The notes below the pieces were generated by a model. The model had not been told where the DNA came from. It was given only the letters and a program-made list of their open reading frames with translations, and did no database searches. The position numbers and the translations under genes are program-made. 64,000 bases of DNA from Linyphia triangularis (taxonomy: Eukaryota > Arthropoda > Arachnida > Araneae > Linyphiidae): assembly GCA_963978545.1 (NCBI GenBank), contig CAXBTE010000056.1, forward strand, positions 1-64,000, given 5' to 3'. Positions 1 to 14,300 of this stretch are shown in pieces (the first letter of the stretch is position 1; each line of letters begins with the position of its first letter).

Positions 1-2251
1 GTGAATTTGGATAACAAAAACAAATAGAAAGACCAGGATAAGATTCATATTAAAATTGAGCATTTTATCATGGAAATTCCAATGCTTTTGTCACTCCTTT
101 TATCTTAAAATACTTGAAATTATATCAGAATAAATTATTTGTTATTATCCAATCTCTGGACTGGATCCGCCTCTTCCTTTCTGTTCAGTTTTCGTTCAGA
201 GAATTATAGGCAGATACGTCATAGTATACTGTTATATTTATAGTTTAACGAAATTTGCATTCCGATTAGCTAATAGGATATGAATATTCAAATTTGTTTT
301 AAAAAATGTATTATGATTGGTCACAGGTTAATCACACAAGTTGCCACCTGATGGAAATTAAGATCCATCCTTCAAATCAAATGAAAAAAATTAAGATTTT
401 AATATATTCTGAATCTTAAAATAAGAAGCTTTTTATGCCATAGTAGGATAGTTAAAACTTATCAAAATTTTTAAAGAGTAAAAATTGTCAGAATGTATAT
501 ATTATATTTATTTTCATTTTCATTCCATGAGCTCAAAACCAGTAAAAGTATTTGTTTTCTTTTGAATATAGTGCAGTGCTGTTCATGTTGCTGTTCCTTC
601 AGATAATTTGTTTTTATTTACACATGCCGCCTTTTGATTAATTATCAAATATTTATTGAAATTTAATGAAATCTTTTAATTTTTTTAAAAAAGAATGAAA
701 TTGTCATAAACATTTGTTACAATGAGAAACTCCAGAGAAAGAAATTACATTTTCCGGATTCTAACATCAGGACAGACATTAAATACATGCTGTCTTGTTT
801 TTTGTTTTTTAATCTCAGGTTTGAATAAAAATATTGATTTGTCAAAATATATTATTTTATTTTCATATTAAGTAAAAAAGTAAATGTATTCGAAATAGTC
901 ACTAGTTTTGAGGCCTTTCATAGGTCATAATTTCATTTTATTTTTTGTAATAATTTACTACATGTCTTATTAGATGAAATGTCTTACTTTCTCCTTTATC
1001 CAGCAAGTTTCTAGTATTCCTGTCTAATCTTACGAATTTTTAATACTGGACCTTGGTTAACTTTGTTTATCCTTGTTGCCTTGGTTAACTAGAAAAAAGC
1101 AAAAAATTCAAGGTTAATTACTTTAAAGTGGTCTGAATAATAAATGGTCCTCCATAAGACCCAGTTTTAGGACCACTTATGTTTTGTGTTTTTATCAACT
1201 ATTTAAGCATTGATTTAATGGAAAAGTTAATTTGTTTAGCAGACCAAATTCACCGGAATTGTAATTTGTAAGAATTAGTAAAAAATTACTCAACTGCAAG
1301 GTGTTTTAAACTATTTATTAGAATCGTTAGTAAATGTCTTTTATTATTGATGAATGTTAATTCAAACACTTTGATGACAGGAATATGAATGCTACATATC
1401 ATCTTCAAGAGACTAAAAATTAACAAAAGTAAGCTTATTAACGACTAGGGGTGTCAATTAAATTTTAAGTTCAGTAATAATGTGGGATAGCTAGAAAAAA
1501 AGAATGATGTTGGGATTTATTAAGAAGACAATCTCATCCAAATCTTTTATATTACCCTACCACTTTATAGAGGATGAGGCCATTTGAACATGCAATGTTA
1601 TTCTGGTGACCTCATCTTAGGAAGAACATTTTAGAAAAGGGTCATAGTATGGACCTCGACCAGGGAAATTTGATTTGTAATTATTGTATCGGATTAAGAA
1701 TTAAATTTGTTGCGGAAAGAAGATCTGAACAGATTTTCATTTAGGTGTTTAACTTTATCAAACTGGGTTATTTTAAAAGTTAAGAATATAATACGGGAGT
1801 ATGGACATGTATATACACAAGTTATATAAATTATATTTTAATGTAGGGAACATAAAATATTTTGTTTACTTAAGAGTGGGTAATAAATAAAACAGTTCAA
1901 AGAGAACATCATAAATTGTACTGGTGTAACCAGTTTTAAAAGACAGCTGGATGTGCAGTGGAGGAACAGTTAAAAAGAGTTAAAAAAAATTTACTAAATT
2001 GGCCTTATGCTTGTAATTAATACCCATTTTTTTTTGTTCAATTATTATAGTATTTCAAAATGCTTTTATAGAAAAAAAGGTACTGTATAGACATGGGTGT
2101 TTCAATGTTGGGTGTACCTAATATTTGAAATTTAATTAAGATACTTAAAATTAATTGCTATTGCATTTACCAATTTTGTCCTTTACGGTTTATATTTCTT
2201 TGATAAGTGTTAATTGTTAAAGTTGTGGTAATATATTGTAATTTTTTGTAG
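1..2251. other. Intron or upstream sequence of the GNPTG gene, no feature seen
   Basis: AT-rich sequence with no conserved reading frame, RNA gene or repeat that I can recognise. The first GNPTG exon seen begins at 2252 in mid-codon, so at least one upstream exon (start codon and signal peptide) must exist. I could not find it here, so this stretch is probably intron with the first exon outside the window. Confidence 0.5.
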
Positions 2252-2306
2252 CTGCCACTGCATCATTTGTTCAAATGCGTGTTGTGAAAGAAACTGCTAA
2301 TTATGG
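2252..2306 (+). CDS. GNPTG: GNPTG exon (first one visible)
   Basis: Acceptor tttttgtag at 2243-2251, donor GG|gtatga at 2307. It begins in phase with two bases of a split codon and encodes [18 protein letters not shown], matching the mature N-terminus of the family (MKVV-like). The last codon is split with the next exon. Confidence 0.75.
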
Positions 2307-5300
2307 GTATGACCTGTTCTTTATTTAAAAGGACTGCTTATAAAAGAACTATTTCTTATTTGAAGAATGTTTTTTAAATCATAATTTTTTTAAAAATACA
2401 TTTGTTTAGGAAATATTTAAGGTTTTTTTACTATATAAATTGATTTCAATTTATTTATTATGTCAATGTTTTTCTTGCATTTTTTTATATGCAACTTATT
2501 TATTCGATAATAATTTGTTATTTCTAGTTTCTTTACACAATATTTATTTGTTTTTAATGTTTGCCTTTTTTCAATTGCCTTCGATTTTAGATACTTCCAT
2601 AATAATCTGGGGGACTCTGAACACTACAACCAACTTGTGCCAGCAGTTCCACCTGCAAATTTCAGTGGTCCAAAGTTGTTGCAACGCTTAATCGGAAAAT
2701 GCTACAATTTAACACAAGAAAGGTATCATGGTTTTCATTGTATTAAATGCTAAATAATGTTTGAAAAAGACATTGTATTAGTGGTGGCTTACGAGTTATT
2801 TAAGTGAGGGAGTTCAAATAGCTTAAAAAGTTTTGATAAACAGGCACAAATATCTTAATTGGTTATTTTGAAGAAGGATTGCAGAGGTTAAATGTTAAGC
2901 TTTTGCATTTGACATTTTTGAATTTAAATACAATAAGTCAGCTAGCAACACAAAACTCGTGGATTAAAACATCATTTTGCTTTTTTCCTTATTAAATGGG
3001 ATTTAATTTAAATGGTTGTGGATTATATCATAAAGATGAAGGTAAAATTTTGTATCCATTGAATTGCAAATTAGTTGGGCTGGTTAGAAAGATAAAAAAC
3101 AAACAAAAAACTATAGCACATAAAATTTTATTGAATTTATAAAATATTCATTAAATTAATAAGCATAATATTTGAAAACATCCCTACCTAGTTATAAAAA
3201 CGGCAATCTTCCAATATATTGTGCATAGAGATATTTTTATTTGCATATACTGTGCTTGTGACTGATAATGCACCAGTTATTATGGTCTACTGTTGCACTT
3301 CAACTTTTTGTTTTACAATCGCTTATAGTTTTAATATATCTCAACTTATGGGGATTAGATAGAAAACAATTTTCAAACTAGAGCAGTGACAAACTTTATT
3401 TTATTATTTACCTGATTTATTTTGAGGTGTTCACATGCTCTAATGAACAGACTGCCACGGTATTATATCGTAATTTATGTTATGTTTGGACAAATTCGCC
3501 AATAAAATAGCTGTACATAAATATTGTCTTAATTTTTCACTAAGTTGATAACAAGCAAAACTTTGATGTAATTTGTCTTAATGAATATATATATTTGTAA
3601 TATTGGCTTATAAAATATATTATGGTAACTTACCTTGCAAAAAAATGACATTATGTGATATGTGTATGAACATGTCAGAGTAAAAAATATGTATTTCCCT
3701 CTTTAGTCATTTAGCTAAATTTGTGCTGCTTAAAAATTTTTGTTTATCATTTGCATTCAATTGTACATTTAGATATTCATTTAGTTAACTTAATGCTTTA
3801 TTTAAATAACAATTTTAAATATAAATTTAATTTTTGAAACCTCAACTACAAATTTTAAGTTTAAATTAAGCTGATTCATGGACTGACTATACAATGAGTA
3901 GATCTCAAAACTAAGTAAAGTATATTTTTAGTATTTAATTTTTTAAATTTTCCCCCTATCACCTAACCTAAATTCTTTTTGTTTGTAAAAATCTGTATTT
4001 TAAAGTATATTGCAAGTCATAAATCATCAATTTATTTTATTCATAAATTGTTTATTGTTTTCCCCAATTGTCTAAAGGTCAATTACTAAACTGTTTTGCA
4101 CATTCAAAAAAGTATATGTGACAAATTCCACTTCTACGTTCTTAAGTTAATTTACTTTGTATTGTAATGTCAAGACATTTTTGTTAATTATTGTATCATG
4201 ATTTAGTTATAGGTACACATTTTGCCCATTTCAGAACATTACTCAGTATGAGGTACATCCAAGATGGAATGCATATCAAGGAATCCTCGGGTAATCTTTT
4301 ATCATTTGTGCTGTTTATTGTATTTTTAGCTTTATTATTTGCACATAATCTATTTATTTTCTATACATAAATAACGGATTAAAAAAATAAAGGATTATTT
4401 TCTATACATATATAAGGATATACTATAATAAAGGATTAAAACTTTTCTTGTATTTCGAATAATCTTTACTAATTGAAAGTTTATATGAAAACTTATCATA
4501 CTTTAATATTGATTAGTAAAACAACATTAAATGATTTGCCATATTATAGATATTTCATTTACTATTTGGTTTGTTTGTATTAGTATTTTTTGTTTGTTTG
4601 TAATTTATTAAATTTTAAAACATATTTGGGTGATCTATTGAAACACTATTCCTTTGCAACCATCACGTTTGAGCTAAGCATGTAGAAATTGAAAGTAATA
4701 GTCTATACTTTTAGCACCTATGACTGTAGAAAAATCATGAATTTTGAACAACATTTAAATTTTGAACTAATAAATTGAAACTTTTAGTGGTTGTATTTGA
4801 TTGTAAGAAAAAGAATTTTTGAAGGCGAGATCAAAGAAAATGAAAACTTTATTTTTTTTTCATGTATAAGTTTATCACCAGAGTTTAAAAAGCGGGAATG
4901 TTTTGTGAGCCCTTCAGACAAACACACAGAACTATATCTTGTTTTACAGTTAAGATTTGTGACCAATATACTTATTTTTAATGTCTTTTTATTTTTGTTG
5001 AGAGATAAAGAAAATCTTGTATTGGTACTTTTATAGAATTTGGAGTCATTGGGAGATAGAAAATAACACATTTTCAGCAATGATTTTTAAAAATGGAGAC
5101 CATTGTGGTGATATCGATAGATCTGTCCAAGTAAGAAACTGGGAAATTATCTTTTTTACTAAATGAATATTTCTGTCTTCTATTTTATAATCTGAAATAA
5201 ATCTTTTTATTAATCAACCAACCATACATTTTAATGTTTTATAATTTTTACAATGTTTGGAAATTACTGACAGACATTGCGTCAAAAAAATAACTTTAGT

Positions 5301-8300
5301 CAAGTGTCAACATTCACTGGCTGAGTGTTCCATAGCACAGCACTTTGCTATCTAGTGAGTAGTCACACTTAACCTTGCATTTAATTGTTGTGATCATAAA
5401 TTTTTGGGTTGCAGTTCATATGCAACTTATTTTTTGTGTTAAATGTATGGCTAAGATACATACCAGGTCCAGTTAAATAGTACTCCAGTGCTATGACAAC
5501 TAAGTTGGGCTGTCCACATTCAGAATGTTTATTATGCAGAATAGTTAAATAATGTATAGTTAGTTTATATGTTTGTTCTTTTATTATGAGCTTAAATTAT
5601 TAAGCATATTTTGGTATAATTTCTCTTAATTTAAGATGTTTTGACATTTTTTCTTCTTCTTAAAGTTATTTCTAAAGCAAATGAAACTTGCAACCAAGAG
5701 TTTTTTGAAAATATGCCACTTTTGTGGCTTGTTATAAATTTTTATTAACAAAACATGGGTAGGAAAGTACCTGCCCTTCTTAATTGATAAATTAAAAGGA
5801 AGAAATTATATTATAAAATTAAATTGCATATTATGCATAGTTTTCAGGAAAATACTTTTGGTTTATTATTATATTTTATGTATGTTCAAAGAAATAAATT
5901 TAAATATGTTTAATATTTGAACTGTTTGTAAATAGACGCAGCCTAAAAATATATTAACTTCTGGCGAATAGTTATCATGGATTTGGTTGTAGTGATTGGC
6001 TACTATTGAAGTAGTCTGGATTCAATTTCAATACCGTAATTTTAGTTGTTCATAAACACTTGTCTCATTAGAATAATATATATATGAGAGGAAAACTTTC
6101 TTTTGGGAAACTGAAATCCCAGTGTGGACTTGTGGTGTACGAGTATTCCCATTTTTGTTTTCAGCAGATTTATTTAAAAATTGAAATTGCTCTCTGGCAT
6201 TTCATTTTTTTTTCAAAACGTTTCAAGTTTTTCCCAATCTACTTTATACCTTCTCCCAACCCACTAAGAGAAAATATTTACCACTGGTGATCAGAGGCAG
6301 AGATTGAAGGGGAGAGGCAGTTTCCTCTAAACTTTTTAATGATTTTAGTTTTTTTGACAGCAATCTCAATAATTTCCAGTTTGTCACTTTTGGACACCCA
6401 TCACCAGGGGTGTAGTGGGGCCGGTACGGCATACCGGTATACTTTTTTAAATTTTTATTAATAACTAATTAATAATAACTCATAAATCTGTATGCATGTG
6501 TTGTGAAATAAATTAATGAGAAAACAATTACACAAATTAAGAGTATTTAGCTTTTTTATATCATAAGTTTTGTAAAATATTGTGAATTTGCATTTGGGTC
6601 ATTCCATGTCAAATCAACACGGCTCCCAACCCGACCCCTTTAGAATTTCATAAAATTTGGTTCACTTATTAGATTCATAGAGAAAAGAAAAAATGACAAA
6701 TATTAGGTTTGGATCTCGTTTGGTTTCCAAAATATAGAGTTTCAAAAATGGACCAAAAGTGCAAAATTTCGTATTTCTTGCTTTACATATTTGGGTATAA
6801 TTTTTTCCCTAATTATCCTAAAATATTGATTTTGATGTCAAAAGAAAGAAAAAGATTTGATCTTTCTAATGATGTATTACTTAGGTGCATTTTTTTAAAT
6901 TTTCATTTTAAGGTCACACAATTTGACCTTTGACCTTGAATATCTCAAAAAAGGGTATTTTTATTTTTTTCAAAAAAATATATATTATTCTTGCATCAAT
7001 TCTCTACACAAATATATTAGTCTCATTTTGGGACCGCAATGGGATGCCAAGTTATAAATTTCAATCGTAACTGTAGTCCTACTCTTATCCTACAAAAACT
7101 GTTTATATGTGAATAGCTTTTCCTTTTAAAATCTCTTTATTTACATGTAATGCAAATAAAACTTTAGCCTTAATTATTAGCTAAAAATTATAATTATTTA
7201 TCTTTGATTTGTTATAACTTTTTAACTTTAAGAGCAAAAACTAATTGCTTACTTATACATTGAAAAAATTGCATTTTTCAGCATTGTATTAAGGTTGCAA
7301 ACATCGTTTGCTGTAAAATTAAAAAACATGGCATACATAATTGGTAATAATGAGCTTTTGAGATAATTATTTAAAAGGAATGTTGTATGCAATCAGAAAC
7401 ATTTGTTCACACAAATTATTTGAAAAAAATCATATTTCGAGATTTGAAAACAGAAATACTTACAATTTTTTTATTGATACATTATCTTTAAAATATTGTT
7501 GAAATTAATTTATCAGATGCATAAGTAACTTCCTTACACATGTAACTTCTATTAATTATTGTGACTCTTTTTCACTTGATTCATTGCATATGTATCTATT
7601 GATTTTATAATTTCTTTTTTTGTTTGACTTTTTTTTCGACCATGGAATTAGAATACATTTTGCACAGAAGTTGGTTGATAGAAATGGGTCTGAATACATG
7701 AAATTTTTGAGTACCTGGAATAGTTTGGGCGGTTAAGAATCGTTTCTGAAGGAAGATTTTTTTCTCTTTCATACTGTAAGGAAGTTACATATGCAAACTG
7801 CATTCCTTCGCAATATTGGCAGTTGCCCATTCAAATAACTGTCGAAAAGTCATTATCTGATCCTTATATAGGCTCTGCAAACTGGCAAGAGTGGCTAGCC
7901 TTTTTATGGTACCTCCAATGCCATCTGAAATTCCTTTACCATGGGCAGTGGCAAAAAAATTCCATTCTGCTTGAATTCCAAAATCTTTTTAATGGAAACA
8001 CAGGTTTATAATTTTTTTTTTCGATTTTTGTAGTGAGAAGCTGCACCATCAGAAAAGTACAAAAGTTTGTTAGGTTTCAAATTGAATTTTTTTCCGTTGA
8101 ATTTGATCAAATGCCTTTGGAATAAGTGAACTGCGTTATGGTCGAGACTGTCAGAAACTACTACGAAGTTAAAGTTGTCTACGACTTGGTCAGTGTCTCT
8201 TCTATAATAAACCACAAATGGATGTATAGTTGCTTGCGAATTATTCCAGTGGAATCCTTGAATTGCTTCTTGAAGAATAAAGGAGTAATTTTTAGAAAAA

Positions 8301-11300
8301 TCACAAACTACATATTCACCTGATTTCAGATTTTGTTTACAAGCATTAAAAAAAGACGATTGTTCCTTAGCAATGAATGAATGCCGTATAAGTTTGGTAA
8401 GTTTATCCAGAAACGAATCAATAAAGTCATCACAAGGGCTCGACAAAGTTTCAAGGGTAGATCTGCCACCATTAATCCACTGCTTGTATGTAATCCCATT
8501 TTCATCAAAAAGGTCTTCAATGCACCTCCTAAATTCTTCGAACGTTGAGCAATTACTGCACTCTCCCAAGTAATATATTGTTTGGGGAGGATTACAAACA
8601 ATTTTTGATTTACAGGATTTATAGGAATCTAATGGGGTTTCAATTTCTTTACTTAATTCCTTCAAATGAGATCCGATTAGCATTAGTTTCACATTTTCAT
8701 GGATATGACAAACACAGACGGTATGTGTTCTGCTTGCTCCTGCCAAACACAGTTTTTTGGTCGCATCTCAGCAAACTTAGAAAATCCAATTTTATAATGT
8801 GGAAACTCATCCTTGAACTGTTTAAACGCTTTTTTGAGATTACACAACACCAGCCTTTTCTGTACATGTTTCCTTATCCCATCAATTTTCTAGACCGCGA
8901 GGTTGCGGGTTCGAGTCCCGTGTTTGGCATGGGTGTTTGTAAATGCACGTTGGCTTGTCTAATGACGAATGTTTCGGCGCATTATAGCCCTCGTGTTGCT
9001 GACGGCGCCAGATAATCTGAAAACAACCAACCAACCAACCCATCAATTTCCATTGATACGAAGTCTTTTTTACCTGGCATAATCCTACTTATATGATCAC
9101 TATTATAAAAGGATTTTATACATTTTGCTGTTTGAGGACGTCTTCCCTGGTCTGGGATTAGGGGATGCAAAAATTCCTTTTTCTTTAACAAGTAGTTTTG
9201 CTTTTCTTACTCAGTAGTTGGATGATCTAAATTCTTTTTCTATTTTTTTGATTGACCAGTTCTTCGGTAAAACTGTTAGTATTTGTAAACTTTTATCCTT
9301 GGTGCTATGGAATTTTTCCTTCAACTGATTTATAATATCCAATTCAGCCGAATTGGATTGGTTGTATTCAGATTATCTGGCTCCGTCAGCAACATGAGGG
9401 CTATAATGCGCCGAAACATTCGTCATTAGACAAGCCAACATACATTTACAAACACCCATGCCAACACGGGACTCGAACCCGCAACCTCGCGGTCTAGAAG
9501 CTAGCACGCTAACCACTATACCGTTTGGTCGGCACAGCCGAATTGGAAGACGAGTCACTATGCACAATTTTCATTACTTTGTTTTTCAAAGCTGTGCTTA
9601 TTTTATTGAATTTAATTTTTGAATACTTCGTTTCGGAAAGCCTTTTCTTTTTTATTGGAGTTTCTCTAATAGTTTCTAAAGTAAGATTTAAGTTTGACAC
9701 ACCTGCTTCTATTTCAAAAGGACTTTGAGGATGACGATTATTGCGTGAAATTAAGGACAAAAGTTTACATTTGAATTTAAATTTTGGCATCCCATTGCGG
9801 TCCCATTATGAAACTAACGTATTTGTGTTGAGAATTAATGTAAGAATAACATATATTTTTTTGAAAAAAATAAAAATACCCTTTTTTGAGATATTCAAGG
9901 TCAAAGTTCAAATCATTTGACCTTAAAATGAAAATTAAAAAAAAATATCTATAAATAATACATCATTAGAAAGATCAAATCTTTATCTTTTTTTTGACAC
10001 AAAAATCAATGTTTTATGATAATTAGGGGCAAAATTATAACCAGATCTATAAAGCAAGAATTGTGAAATTTTGACCTTTTGGCCCATTTTTGAAGCTCCG
10101 TAAATCAGAAACTAAACGACTTTCAAACCTAATATTGGCCATTTTTTCTTTTCTCTATAAACCCAAAAAGTGAGCAAAATTTTATTAAATTCTGAAGGGG
10201 TCAGGTTGAAAATGTCACTTTTTTGTGTTGATTTGACATGGAATGACCCATTTTATAATTAAAAAATTCCAGGCTTCAGTTGGGGTTACCGCACAATTGG
10301 GAACACTATCACAAGTAATACCTATTACAAGTAACAAGCTATCACAAGTAGCACCTATTGTGTTGCTATCTAACAGTGTTATGTAAAATTTTTGCAATGA
10401 ATACTTTGACCAAAGAATTAGTAATAATTAAGAGTTCCTTTTAGACTTATTTTAAAATATTTGTAGCCCCTTTTTTGAAATTGTTGTATCTTTTCCCCTA
10501 GAGACAAAGTGAAAATTTATTAGCACTGTTTAACTAACAATAATATCTTATAATACAATTTAATTTAAATTCATGGTTGAATATCCTTAATAGCGCTCAA
10601 TTTAAGAACTACAGTTCAGTTTCATAAATCTATACAAATGCAGAATAAAACAGGTAGAAAATAATTTAAAGATATTTTATACTTGTGTTTTCTAATAAGT
10701 TTTAAAACCTTTTTTTATGGTAATATTTAGTGTTCTGCTATCGGTAAAGATTTGAAAGAAATTCTACAAGAACTGGCTGATGTAGATTCTAAAATGATTG
10801 ATTTTATCCAATGCTTCTTGTAGATTTATATAACCTGCGGATCAAACGAAACATTGCTCAATGTGTCAGAACCCAGTAAATGTAAGTATTCTGCATTATT
10901 TAGTACAAGATATGCTTGCCACCGTGATGCACTGTTGGTTTACCCAAGATTAAGTTCTGAATTGCAACAGGAGTGGGACCAGTTACTTACTGAATTTCAT
11001 TATGGTGATATTACCGATAAGGTAAGTATTTCAGTAATGATGTATATCATGAGACTGTTTTAAAATTTTAATTCATATTTTCTCGTTTGCTTTATTTACT
11101 TTCCATTAATAATTTATTTTGTGTTAATAGTGTAAAAAATCTTTCTATTAGCTTTAAAAAAAGTACTTCATTTTATCATATTTGAATTGCATGTCGATTT
11201 GTGGGTGATAAGGTGTACTTAGATTTTTATTTTCAATTCAAATTCACATAATATATTAGGACTTAAAGTAAAAATGTTTGTGTGTTATTAAATAAAATGC

Positions 11301-14300
11301 ATGTTTTGATAAAATGTTACAAACTCCTGCTAAAATTAAATTTATTAATTAATCATGATTAGAAATTTTATTGTTATTTTAAAGTGCATTTAAAAATGTA
11401 AGTTTATTTTTTTTTTTTAAAGTTGAGAATTATGTAAAAAAAATAATAAAAATAAAGTTGGTTTGTTTAATTTTAAATCTTGAATAAACAACGAAATTTT
11501 ATAGTAATCAACAGCTTAGGAATCTACATAAAACTAAGGTTTTATTTTTTGTGCGTAAGCAATGGTTTTTTTTTTTGCTGTACGACTTTATTTAAAAGTG
11601 GTTTTTGGGATAGAAATATTCTCGTATCCTTTATTATAATAACTGAACGTTTTAGTTTTATTTATTAAAACACATACCATTAAAAAAAAAATAACATTCA
11701 TATTTATTTTCTCATTTATATTAATATAACAGATGATAGCAATTTAATTGTTTTTATAAAATTTTTTATGAGTGGTAGCATTTACAATATTTGCATTTTC
11801 AACAAAGTAATTTTTTATTTTTTTTTTAATTTAGCGCTTAGTTCCTCACAAATTTCCCTTTTTAATTGATTCTTTAATTGAAGAATGATGTGTTTCAACA
11901 TCAGATGTATATGCCGCAGGGAAATGATGAAAAAAGAGATTTGATCAAATCCCTAAGGTAGAGGATCAATTCACAGAAGGTGTTTAAATTATAACTCTGT
12001 GGGGATGATTTCTCTAAAGAAAGTAAGTGATTTGATGAAATCCCTCAATTGTTTTAGGGAAAAGATGAAATAAACAATTTAGGACTCACATAGCTCTATG
12101 TTTCACTTGTTATCACTCCCCTCCCCTTCCCCTCACTGATCCCCTCCGGCGTCTATGGAATGAAATAACATTGTGGGGATCATATTAGGTGTAAAAAATA
12201 ATTTATACCAAATTGGAACCTCAGTTGGAATTATAAAAGATTGGCTACCTGGAAACGCTCTTCAAATAGCTACTTCAACATTTACCGAAGCAGTTCCACA
12301 AACTAACCTAAGTCTGTGTGAGATTGCAAGAAAATTAACATTATTTGGAGGTCAAGAAATTAAGAAGTGTTCCTGTGATTAATCCAAAATACAATGTACA
12401 AAAAGATGTGCCTGTAAAAAAGTAGCTCACTTTGTAACTCGAGATGTCACAAATCAAAGTGTTTTAGTAAAAATGAATGAACATTATTATTTATTCATTA
12501 CATTCACTAAAATCTTTAAAATTTCACCAAAAATATTCTTTTTGTTTTTAAATATATCAGCTTAAATGCCTATTTCTTTTGCTAATTAGTTTTGAATAAA
12601 TAATTTGAGTTTTAATGGCTATTGTTGTATTACCTACTCTATATTTAATAATTCATGGTTTACTAAATAAATACTTTTAGTATCTAAACAATATTATTTC
12701 ACCTTTTTAGTAAGACAGTTAAGGGATTTGGTCAAATCCCTTACTTTCTTTAAGGAAATCATCCCACAGAATTGTAATTTTAACATTTTCCATGAATTGA
12801 TCATCTACCCTAGGGAGTTGATCAAATCTCCATTTTTATCATTACCCTGAGACATATACATCATACCACCGAGAGTTACTATTAACCATCCGGTTTAATG
12901 AACATCCAAATTTTAAGAAAACTTGCCAGTTTATATTTCTAAAATAGAGTAATATAAATTAATAACTATAAAAATTACTACTTACAGGAGTAATATTTAA
13001 AATCAAATTATTAAAATTATATAAAAAACTTTAATACTTGTAAATTGTGCAGAACAATCTTTTATTTAAAAATCAATTGGATCCCAACCACCTATACTAT
13101 GCTCAAAGTTGCTATTATTTCACAAATTGATCCATGCAGAGTGTTTTTCATGGTTTTTCACAAAAAAGATTCGAGAGCTTCTTAGAAGGATAATTCCTAC
13201 CTTTTTCATATCAGAAACTGAAGCAAATTTGTTTTTCTTTGACTGAAATAAAGGGTGATTTTTTGGATGACCCACAAAATATCTTGCACTGTTTTATTTT
13301 TAATTATATCAGATAAGAATTGTGAACTTTTGACGAATCTCCTCATTTTCTATAATATTATTTAGTAACAAAATTGAAAGTTACACAGAAAAAGTATTTA
13401 AATGAAGTTAATTTGGTCTTTTTGATTAATAGGGCTCTGAGAGTCTCATCCGTATTAAAGTTTTTTTTTTTTATTTTTACACAAAACAGGTGAAACAAAA
13501 GTTACTTAGTCTCTATGTTAAAATATTCTCTGAATCTTGCTTTGAAGTACAGAGAAATAAAATTATTAAAGAATAATCTTGTGATAAATGAAGAATAGGA
13601 ATTCTAGGGTCTAAATGGTTTCCTATTTGGTAATTATTGTGCATTATCTCTTTAAATGGTATGAAGAAAGTACTTAATGTTTTAGGGATATCAAGTTGGA
13701 CTTCAAAAAATATTTCACAAAGCTGGTTTTTCAGAAATACCAGCAAGAAAATCTCCTGAAACCACAACCATGGAATCACCTCCAGGGGATGGTAACACTT
13801 TTACCGATCTTCCATCATGCAACCAGGTATGTCAAGTATAGAATGTTCATAAATTGTTGATTCACTTGGCTTAAGAATTTTTCAAACATTTTACAGGGTT
13901 TGTATGCCTCAGGGAGAGCATGGAAACTCAGGGAAAATAAATCAATCTTAAAATCTCAGGGGGGGGGGGGGAATCAACTCTAAAACCTGAAAAAAGCTAT
14001 TGCTCTGGAAAAAAATCCTACTCATTTGTTTAACTCTAACTCGAGGAATTGAAGTTACAGAATTATTTGATAACATAGACTTGCAGAAAGTTATTCTAAA
14101 AGAAAAATTACTTTTTTCGAGTTATCAGAAGAATTTGCGTAATCACGGTTTGACTATATTTATGCGGCTAAAAATAATTAACTCTGGGATGGAAAACACG
14201 ACTCTGGAAATCTCAGGGAATTTTTTTCTGAAAATAAGTATGAATCCTGTTTTATCTCTATGAATCACAATTTAATAGAGAATATATTGATTTAATTTCA

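Larger units (their letters stand above)
7630..9790 (-). pseudogene. Degenerate Sola-like transposase
   Basis: The reading starts at the inner edge of the right terminal repeat (ATG at 9788-9790, [16 protein letters not shown]) and can be followed leftward through several frames. Segments in order: an N-terminal basic region, interrupted by the SINE at 9357-9534; a second SINE at 8889-9038; [40 protein letters not shown] (first acidic residue); [12 protein letters not shown] (second); [19 protein letters not shown] (third region, about 7900-7960); and a C-terminal block to about 7640. Breaks seen: a one-base deletion near 8752, a frameshift in an A-run near 8022, a TAA near 7990, and at least one more shift near 7810. 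The 246-codon ORF at 8006-8746 is the longest surviving piece. It cannot make functional enzyme. Confidence 0.75.
6596..10249 (-). mobile_element. Sola-like DNA transposon with ~455-bp terminal inverted repeats, degenerate
   Basis: The ends are inverted copies beginning GGGTCATTCCATGTCAAATC. The left repeat runs 6596-7050 and the right about 9784-10249, matching along their whole length with scattered differences. The element is flanked by ATTT at 6592-6595 and 10250-10253, a likely 4-bp target duplication. The interior carries a transposase on the minus strand, broken by frameshifts, a stop and two SINE insertions. The 4-bp duplication and a DDD-like transposase with an HGKG..DGIGG block suggest the Sola superfamily; that name is inference. 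It lies in a GNPTG intron, antisense to the gene. Confidence 0.8.

Noticed and set aside
2440..2691. 83-codon plus-strand ORF
   Set aside because: It overlaps a well-supported GNPTG exon in another frame and has no conserved content.
4784..5080. Overlapping ORFs on both strands
   Set aside because: They span an intron and part of a GNPTG exon in the wrong frames; AT-rich chance ORFs.
8545..9015. 156-codon plus-strand ORF
   Set aside because: It is antisense to the transposase pseudogene and runs into a SINE.
9357..9534. Functional tRNA gene on the minus strand
   Set aside because: The head is tRNA-like, but it has a SINE body, an unpaired anticodon stem and target-site duplications.
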